A stretch of 64,000 nt of DNA. It comes from Clavelina lepadiformis. Taxonomy: Eukaryota; Chordata; Ascidiacea; Aplousobranchia; Clavelinidae. This document shows, piece after piece, positions 55,722 through 64,000 of the stretch. The DNA lies in NCBI RefSeq assembly GCF_947623445.1, contig NC_135246.1, positions 13,251,856 through 13,315,855 on the forward strand, in the 5' to 3' direction. The notes below the pieces were generated by a model, which had not been told where the DNA came from, made no database searches, and saw only the letters and a program-made list of their open reading frames with translations. The position numbers and the translations under genes are program-made. The number at the start of each line of letters is the position of its first letter. Positions within the stretch are counted from its first letter, which is position 1.

Positions 55722-56522
55722 TACAGTAGGCCTGCGTTGAGAAAACGATGATTACGGCTTTACTGATGGTTGTCGAAATATATGTTTCGTTACAAAACTA
55801 TGATGAACGAAAAAACTGCAGCTTAGGTTCAGTGGCGGTTTGAGTGGGTGGCTGACTGGTTGCAGCCGGAGGCCCTGCGAGTTGAAAAACACGTACTTAC
55901 AACAACAAAAATGACTTAATTCTGATGTAAAATAAAGTTCGTCGATTCTGTTGATTACAGAAGAAAGTAAGCGACTGATTTTCTTATGTCTGTCCGCTTT
56001 CTTGGCATATTTAACCCAATATGTCCATTTTTATTTCATTCACTCAGTTAGTTACACGCACTTAACGTGAAACGTTCCCAACAACATGATGACGAATTAG
56101 TTTTATTGTTTTGGACCTAGAAGTTAACCGCAGCATTTTAGCATTGATAAACATCGCGCCAGGTAAGAAAAATTTGGATTCGTGGGAATTCCAATAATAT
56201 ATTTCTGCAAATCCGGTTCTGCTGACTTGCCACTTAACAAAAAAACTTATAACCAAATTTTGAGTTGCTTCGGTTGGTTTTGAGTTACACTTGTAGAAAG
56301 CCGAGCGATTGTTAGTTACAATTTAAGCACGTATAACGCAATATTAAATCATTTAGTAATATACTAATATAACGACCGATTTTACCAAAGACGCCCCTGA
56401 CTCAATTTTAGCCATGGACACCCTCCAGTTTAATCCACTCCTTCTTAGGTTAAATAATTAAAAACTACTGTAGGCCACCTGACAAGCTAGTGTGCATAAA
56501 CAGGCAAGCGCCTTTTTATGAT
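55722..56522. other. PDX2 upstream region
   Basis: Presumed promoter and 5' UTR of PDX2. No gene or transposon end recognised. A longer 5' UTR with an extra exon cannot be excluded, because the first coding exon of PDX2 is only nine bases. Confidence 0.4.
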
Positions 56523-57826
56523 ATGTCTGGCGTTAGTTACAGTAAAATAGTCAAATCAGATTAAGTTTTTAAGACAAATGCTATGCAACGTATATCGTTA
56601 ATAACCCAGGGTCAAGGTTGGAGTTTTAGCAATACAAGGTGCGTTCATAGAGCATGTTCACTCTTTGCAAAAAGCCGAAAACACGTTGAAATTGAAGAAA
56701 CATGACATTGAAGTGCAAATAATGGAAATAAGGACATCGGATCAGGTGTATATATAAGCAACTTTTTCAATAAATTTTATGGTTCTTGCCTATTAGTGAT
56801 TTATATCAATAACGCATGACTTATATGGACCAGCAGCACGAAATTCCATACGCAACCATAACCATTTTAATATAGCTTCGCTATTATTTTCAGCTTAACG
56901 ACAACCTGAATGGCCTTATTATACCGGGTGGTGAGTCAACAGTTATGAAGAGGCATTTTGAAAACGGTTTCTTGGAAAATCTCAAGGATTGGACTCGTTT
57001 AAAGAATAAGGTATTATCTTGCCTACTTTCACACTATTTTTAAAAATACTTTAAGGAAAGATATTGAGTCTACAGTACGTGTAGCTGCCTAATAAGTTAA
57101 TTCTTGTAATAAGTTTTATTTGCAGTTTACTGCATCCATTTATAGCTAGTTTATACCAATACCTGCTTTTGTATGCATGGAGCATATGCAGATTACCGTG
57201 AAAATAACACAATAACATGTCTGGTCAGGTGAACGTATGTTTTTGTAGTTTACGTGGGGTACATGCGCTGGCCTGATCCTGTTATCGAATCAGATGGATG
57301 GTGGAAACTCCGAAGTACGTTGATTGATTAATTACACTTGCTAAAGTTACAAATCAGCTAAATACTGAATTTGTTTCTTTATGGACATGTCACTCGACAT
57401 CATGAACGTTTCACGGGAACAGTTTTTGTAAGATTGTGTAAGTAAACATATTCATTCGTTTTTGTTTAGTTACAGATTGGTGGTGTTGACATCACGTGTT
57501 CTCGCAATGCTTACGGGAGACAGATAAATTCCTTTGAGAGTCCTCTGCACCTGCTGGACTCACAGTTACAAAACATCGCCGGAAACAATACCTGTCTGGG
57601 CATATTTATCAGGGCGCCCAAAATTAAGTCGGTGGACAGCCAATCTGTCAACGTACTGTGCCATTTGAGCGCAGCGTCGCACGAGAACAACGCAGTTGAC
57701 GAGCCTGTCGCCGTGTGTCAAGAAAATATCATGGTTTCTACTTTTCATCCGGAGCTCTCCGGTGACACTTGCTGGCACGAATATTTCATATTGCAGGCCG
57801 CTGTACGAAAATCATTTCAGGCTTAA
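56523..57826 (+). CDS. PDX2: PDX2/SNO, pyridoxal 5'-phosphate synthase glutaminase subunit
   Basis: Class I glutamine amidotransferase (bacterial PdxT) that releases ammonia from glutamine and channels it to PDX1. Exons 56523-56531, 56617-56745, 56894-57010, 57249-57314 and 57476-57826, all GT-AG, give 223 codons plus stop (yeast SNO1 224). Seen in order: GVLAIQGAFIEHVH; the oxyanion motif PGGEST at 57-62; the nucleophile C91 in GTCAGLI; RNAYGRQINSFE; FIRAP; and the H198/E200 pair in FHPEL. The Cys-His-Glu triad is therefore intact. The start is the least certain point: the frame before GVLAIQG is closed by TAA with no ATG, so a splice is required. ATG-TCT-GGC followed by GTTAGT at 56523 gives MSG in phase and an 85-nt intron. 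An exon further upstream is possible. It is transcribed away from PDX1. Confidence 0.94.
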
Positions 57827-58027
57827 GAACAGCGACTCAAACAAACTCAAGTCACTATACTTTAGTAGAGATACAGCTAATGCTTTGTACAAAATTAGTT
57901 GAAAATTTGTACTCGTTAATTGAATAATCAAAACAATGTCTTGCGATATTGTAAACGTTTGTACAGTTTTTTATTGCGTAATGCTAATACAAAGATATAT
58001 GCGTTTATGAAGTGTACAACGTAATCA

Positions 58028-58033
58028 AATAAA
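58028..58033 (+). terminator. PDX2 polyadenylation signal
   Basis: AATAAA 201 bases past the PDX2 stop codon, ahead of an A-rich run. Confidence 0.6.
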
Positions 58034-58457
58034 AAAGCTGTAAATACACATCAAATGGTAGTGCGGTATTTCCTAGTCCGAACAGAGGTGAGACACATTC
58101 ACTTGCGAAATTATGCATGCAACCTATGTTGTGTTTCATGTGCACTATTTATCTATGAGTAAAGCATCCTGTCTTATACGCTCGAAAAAGTTTAGTCATA
58201 ATGCAAAATACACGTGTAAAACATTTTGTTAAGCTTGAAATAATTTAAGCTTCTTGTCGAGAAATTGTTTTGATATAAATAAGCAACTCGCAAAATTTGG
58301 CTGACTTTGTTATCTTACGGCGTATTCGATATCCACGCTGTATTGAATAAGTTGAAGATGTTTCACGCCCAGTAGCTTCTCGCACAACCAAGTAATAGTT
58401 GTATGGCACGACTTATAGGCTGTGGCCCAATTTGGGCAGTCCGTGAATACAAGCTAA

Positions 58458-61400
58458 TTACTCTTTCTCGGTAATAAGCTTGTCGTTGGCCATGCTTGCT
58501 TCTTTTACTGAGCTGACTTCATCAGTTTCTTTCACCTGTCAACATCAAGAAGAAATTACAAGATACTCTGTGTCGTTAAAATCAATCTCAGATGCCATGG
58601 CAAGGTCTTGTGGTTTGCGTAAAGCCAATTACCAGCCTCCTAAAATCAAGGATTTCTCGCGACAAGAAATTGCAACTATAGATACATTTTAAAAGGTTAT
58701 TGTGAGCCGAATGGACAGCTTATGTGTCAGAAAACTGCGTTCCCGCTACTTCGTATCAAAGGGAATTACAAGATTGCCAAAATCGCATCACCACAAATAC
58801 ACGTACTTATAGTTCTCGTGGAAACAATCACGCCAGCTATTTCCGGCTATTTCCACGTGCGTAATGTTACAAATTTTCGGTGATTTAATTAAATACGAGT
58901 ATTACCGCGGTTGCTGATCATGTTTTTACAAAGAAAACTTTGGAAGTTTAATGATAGGTTTCTTGTCAACATCAATTAAACAGCCTTAAACGCGAAAAGT
59001 TAATACTAATAAGCAGCCATGTTGAACCTCATTGTTAATTAAGCTTCATGGTTTTGTCAAATTTAGCTGACATCTTTATTTGTAAAAATTAATGTATAAA
59101 CACACACGACAAGACCAGCATCAGGCACACGGTGTATGCATTCTCATTTTTATTTTCTAATACTTTGCAGAAAAGAAATGAAGATTTCATCAGGAGAAAA
59201 CTTTTTTCCTGCCTGTGTCCTAAACTGCGCACGAGTCAAGGCAGCTGTAGTTTAAATATAAGTAAATCTTAAAGGCTGGCTTGAACAGAAATGCTTTAGC
59301 GGCCAATAGATCACACCAAGATTGGGCTCACATTGGTTCGGTGCATTTCCCGTACTTCAATAATTATTTCTGCCATACCAAAGAAAAACTTGGAATTTGA
59401 AAAGCAATGACTTCCGTTCAAAATGCCAATGGAGCCATGATCGTGTGAAATTGCCCGAAAGAGAAATGATTAAGCTGCTTGTACAATGAAAATAGTCTGG
59501 ACATTTCAGCCAGTGACGTATCTATAGCGCAAAGTTAGTGTTCTTTCGCCAACAAAACATCTGATATATTACAGGAGTTAAACCAATCGTAATTTTTATC
59601 TCTATGTAAGGACCGCTTCGATTACATATACGTTTGCACACCCCAGTTTACAAACAATGTTAGATTTAAGTTAAATCTTAAACTGTGAGCGAGTCCAAAA
59701 ACAGACGAACACAGCTCGTACAACATTTATGTGACTTCATGCGAACAAGAAGTAAGTTTTTCGGCGATGGTTGTAGATTGCAAGCTTAACTTTGAATAGA
59801 GAAATTGTTTACCTGATGGAGAGGCTGGACCGACTTTATAGGGGTCTCGCAATGCTCTGAGTGGCTCGTGTCCATCTTTCTGCTGTTAGGAGCAGTCTCT
59901 CCGCGGCTGAAAAAGACACCATGTGTGGTTATATTAGTGGGCTGAAGAGCATTTTAAGTGCATGTGACAGAATTAGAATTGTTGCATGAGGTATGCTATA
60001 TCTGCACTTTCCGTAGCGGGAAGCACAAGGCAAGACAAAGGTAAACTACCTGGATAATAATCTTTTGGAGACACAAAAATACCTAACTTGCGTGAAATGA
60101 CTGCGAAGTACCCTAGTAGTTTGGGTTTTTGAATTTGGAAGCAGATAAAAAAAGACATGTGGAATGTAAATTTAGAAACATTTGACTTGTCGGATTACCA
60201 GAAATCCTGAATTTAAACTTCCGTATTTCTAAATATATCTCGGTTTTCACCAATTTCCAGGCTGATGTGAGCAGACGCCAGATGCTTATAGTCACGTATG
60301 CAAAACAATGACCGTCATAAACAAAGCATATTCCGACCCGGATAAAAAGAGAGCAGTACTAACACGAAGTCTCATTAGAGCCAATGGTTTTAAAATAGAG
60401 CTAAACATTATCAAGAAAGGTTAAACGCCCCATTTGTGTGTCAGGGAATGATTGTTTTTGTCCATTTCGTGCGTCCATAGGATCTTTCACATCACTCAAA
60501 TTTAATTGAATTCTTGTCAAGCAATGAGCTAGGTTGCCAAATACCTCATGGTGTTGCTTGTGTATTTAGTGAATGTTGTAAACGAGAACGAACGGAAGGA
60601 TATGGCGATGCTCTTTCGCAAACGTTCCTGGAAGTTGTGTCCCAAAAATGTGTAGAGAATAGGGTTAAGGCAGCTGAAAATAGAAAGTCAAAATTCAGAA
60701 AACAGTCCCCAAACCTAAGCTCACAGCACGATGCTGGATATGACTTTCCCTGCATGTTGAAGGCAATGAAATATTTACCTATTCGCATATCCCAGACAGA
60801 AGGTAAAGTCTCTGACGTTGTGACAAACACCGATGTTGGCACGTATGCCTCGGATCTGGATGAGATGCCAAACGTAGAATGGAAGCCAGCAGATGAAGAA
60901 CGTGATCACAAGCACGATCACCATTCGCGTCACCTTGCGTCGAGTTCGTTCGGCCTAAACAACATCCGAGTTATATGATAGATTGTTGAAATACTGCCGG
61001 CGTCAGTTCAATGCTTGTAGTGTATACGCAGAAGTTTTAGGAACGCACAAATACTAATTACCCTACATAAATCCTTCAGAAAACTGAAATTCATTAACAT
61101 GCATATTCTTGGCATCATGAATAAAGTGGCACAACGATAAAATTTTGCGCTCATGTGACATGTCTATAGCTAAAAGTGGAGGGAACGTTGTTCGAAACCG
61201 TAAAATTTTATACCTGCTTTGACCGACCCCTCGTTTCCGATGGCTGCAGGAGCCGCATGATGATCATGATGTAGCATATTGTTATTATGAAGAATGGAAT
61301 CACAAATCCGACCACGAAGGTGAATATCAAGAAGACGTGAAATGTTTTGGAATCGGCGTGCTTACACAAAACTTTCATGTCGTCTTCTGAGGTCTTGTTA

Positions 61401-63451
61401 GGAACTAAGGCGTCATATTGAGCAAGAAATTCTTCATAACCTGGATATCCCCCTGACATTCCACCTTTAAAGTTAATTTAATTTTATGTAATCCTTTATG
61501 GATGTCTACAACGTTGGCGTTACATCGTAGACAACATATACAACTAACAAGAAAATATTTCAACGTCATAGTTAAAAATATAGCGGCAAAATATTAAAGA
61601 CAACAGAGGGAGTTTAATGGTTAGTGCTTATTCAATAACAATAACTTTATAACTCCTAATAGCAAGCTGATTTAATCAATTTATACCATACTTAGAACTT
61701 TATAAGTATGGATATAACATGATGTAATTACGATATACAGTAATACCCCGTCACACCACACTCGTTCTTGTTCTGAACGTCGTCACCAAACAGCTACACT
61801 TTGTGCGAACGAAACGGTCGTATGATAACAATTGTCTATAAACGGTCTGTGCACAAACTTCAAGAATGGGTTTGATCATTTCGTTGAAAAATTATAATTA
61901 TAGACGTAGAGTAGTGGCAACGTATTTAAACGAGATAGACGTACTACGAACGAAAGTTGTTGTACTGATATTGCATTTTGCGCGTATATTACCATTTTCG
62001 GGAAATAATTCGAAAAAAACTTCGACTTCTAATCAGATCACAACTTGTTTTCAAATAACTGGAAATTTTTTTTTGTTTTCAATCAATAGTTTGAAAATTT
62101 TTCCGATATCACAAAGTGTTATACAATTTTTCAAAACTTTATCGAGTGTTGAGAACAAAATTGATGTGACAGGACATGGGTATAACTACCAACCCGTTTC
62201 TTCTGGAAACATAGGCACCACGTTAGCGTAGTCGTTGTAGACAGCTTTCTCATCGCAGTTGTCTACATAAAAGTCGTATTCTGTATCATTTGGGAATGGA
62301 ACAGCTTCCGGTCCAAAATCCTGGTAATAGGGTTCCGTGCTTCCCTGTTGCACGTTGAACACCAGAGCACACACGTCTGCAAATTTGTGTGGAATTTATG
62401 TTATAACTTAACAGATATAATATGAGAAGACAAATAAAGATTAGCCCTTAATTGCTCAAAATTACCCTCTAAAATCTCTCCTAAGTGATTTTCAGTAACT
62501 TAAGCGCCTTAAACCTAGCGCTCACATGATCACGCATTGCAATACTTAAAAGACTCGTATATTTGCACGAAAAATATTTTGCAGTTAGGGAATGTTTATG
62601 GTTTGCAAACAAGATTATAGGCATCGACGATCCGTTGCGGTTCACGCTTAACAAAGCTGAAGGCGTCTGAAGCCCCACAAACTTTATCTCCAAAAACTGC
62701 GTATCGACCATTTTTGACAAGGGAGTCGAATGATTGTCGACGCGCATGTGGCTTAATCAAGGTTTTCTTGCTTAATATCTAGCAGGGATACCGAAGAATA
62801 GTGGTTACTTTGTTGCCCATACATCGGAGAACGTGCAACCGTAACGTAGAGTCGTATATTGCATTTGCCATTTACGGTTCAGGGCATCGGATGGGATATG
62901 TCTCAAACTTGTTCGGCCCCTTCTAGACTTGTTTGGACTTAAAGTATAGGATAGAAATGTTTGATGCCAAACACTTGGATCAGGTACTCGATTGGATAAG
63001 TGAAATCTCAACACAAACCTACCGCTATGAATCCGTGTGTAAATGAGCAAAGGCACCACCATCACCAACGACACAAGCCAAATGGCGGCACAGACCTGCA
63101 TTAGAAAAAATGAAACCTGATGGTGGTTTCAGAAACGTTTCTTAATTTGACAAATCGGTTAAAGGTTAAAAATTTTTAAAACGTTTGCTACCTCTTAACA
63201 AAGTTGTAAGGCGAAATTTTAAAATAGGTAAAAATGGTGTAAAGAAGTCTTATTGAAAAAACCTTTAATCTGATGGCATTAAACGCGTTTGTCACATAAC
63301 AAGAACAAGATCTTACGAAGAATGTGTTTCTGCTCGTTCTCCAACGACTAGACGTAACCACGTAAACAACCGCGATGTAACGATCGATCGACATGGCGGT
63401 TAGAAAGAAGATGCTGGCAAAATAGTTGAGGTATTTTACAGCTTCCACAAT
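58458..63451 (-). CDS. Class A peptide GPCR, somatostatin/galanin-like (3' part)
   Basis: Rhodopsin-like seven-helix receptor; the first exon(s), with helices 1-2, lie upstream or off the window. Exons: 63317-63451 (helix 3, EAVKYLNYFASIFF, then DRYIAVV); 63023-63095 (helix 4); 62194-62376 (acidic extracellular loop 2 with the conserved Cys in VCALVFN); 61214-61464 (rest of the loop, helix 5); 60779-60954 (helix 6, FFICWLPFYVWHL, start of helix 7); 60545-60673 (NPILY, the NPxxY motif); 59813-59906 and 58458-58535 (cytoplasmic tail ending LITEKE). All are GT-AG and in phase, with 372 residues visible. Loop 2 is unusually long (about 100 residues), rich in Asp/Glu/Tyr, with Asn sites NDT and NKT. 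If the donor at 60544 is skipped, reading continues to TAG at 60529-60531, giving a short-tailed form. SRWRTSR after DRY and the WLPF motif fit the somatostatin/opioid/galanin group. The ligand is unknown. Confidence 0.88.
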
Positions 63452-64000
63452 CTGAAAAACACGGAATTGCATTGGCTTGCTATGACGTTAATTAAATGCC
63501 TTCTGGTTACCACAAACTATAGCTCCATCATATAAGCTATATGGCTGCGACTAAATTTCGCAAAGCGAATTAACCAATTGAAGCAACTTTGTGTCAAAGC
63601 TCTGGACACGCAGAAAACGAGGTGCATTTTTGCTTATGGGAAGTGGTAAAAAACTGCAAAGCTGACGCATTTAAAACATAAGATATTGATCACAACATCA
63701 TCAAAATATTAGGCGATTGAACAATCGACGTATTGTAGAACGCCTGAGAAACCACACAAAGTCTGCCCAAACCACATAGGCACGAATGATAATGAAGCAA
63801 GCCATTACAGTAAGAGATACAAAGGACGCGCGTATTATATAGTTGTCAAGCAACATATTGTCACATGAAAACGAAAGATAAAATCGGCAATTACGTACAT
63901 AATAAAGCGCTTCTCGGGAAAATTTCATATGTCAACTGCTGAAGCAGCTTTTACCCTGCAAAATTCCTTTACAAATGTAGCAGTCGTTTTGGTTTGGAAA
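63452..64000. other. GPCR intron and window edge
   Basis: Expected to contain part of an intron, and perhaps an exon for helices 1-2 of the receptor, but I could not recognise such an exon. The minus-strand frame 63701-63928 is hydrophobic in part but shows none of the helix 1/2 signature residues. Confidence 0.35.

Noticed and set aside
50727..57826. PDX1/PDX2 as bacterial or fungal contamination
   Set aside because: Both genes are interrupted by several GT-AG introns with the same AT-rich style as the neighbouring animal genes and lie between an SFT2D gene and a peptide GPCR.
60514..60978. 154-codon plus-strand open frame
   Set aside because: It lies antisense to the GPCR helix 6 and helix 7 exons, which carry conserved motifs and splice sites on the minus strand.

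Overview
This is a nuclear window from an animal. It is AT-rich, its genes are split by many GT-AG introns, and intergenic and intronic DNA is full of small cut-and-paste transposons. Protein similarity (a 41-exon GBF1 close to the vertebrate gene, a ZDHHC3/7 enzyme, a NUDT16-like enzyme, an SFT2D protein and a somatostatin/galanin-type peptide receptor) points to an invertebrate deuterostome. An ascidian tunicate is my best guess, but the species is inferred, not shown.

Layout: 1-8 kb has no gene I can name, one orphan exon-like stretch (4444-4566, minus), a hAT MITE, an interspersed repeat and a Tigger-like element. 8.04-10.4 kb holds a decaying lipoxygenase gene (minus). 12.07-29.2 kb is a complete GBF1 gene (minus), whose introns carry three MITEs. 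29-35 kb is mostly gene-poor and holds a second, inverted copy of the Tigger-like element. 35.2-36.06 kb is an intronless palmitoyltransferase (plus). 38.9-44.5 kb is a five-exon NUDT16-like Nudix hydrolase (minus); its second intron has been invaded by a hAT MITE that itself contains a different transposon. 45.98-49.88 kb is an SFT2D gene (plus) with two alternative first coding exons. 50.7-52.4 kb is PDX1/SNZ (minus) and 56.5-57.8 kb is PDX2/SNO (plus). 58.46-63.45 kb is the 3' part of a peptide GPCR (minus) that runs off the right edge.

The most notable content is the PDX1/PDX2 pair, the two subunits of the deoxyxylulose-independent pyridoxal 5'-phosphate synthase. Together they make vitamin B6 de novo, a pathway generally lost in animals. 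Both genes have several introns, full family length and intact catalytic residues, so they look like working nuclear genes rather than contamination. They are divergently arranged about 4.1 kb apart, with a 30-nt near-perfect palindrome just upstream of PDX1 and a hAT element between them. Three other genes (GBF1, ZDHHC3/7, SFT2D) have known or likely roles at the Golgi, but I see no sign that they are co-regulated.

Exon coordinates were worked out by hand from splice signals, reading phase and family similarity. All completed gene models close in frame.
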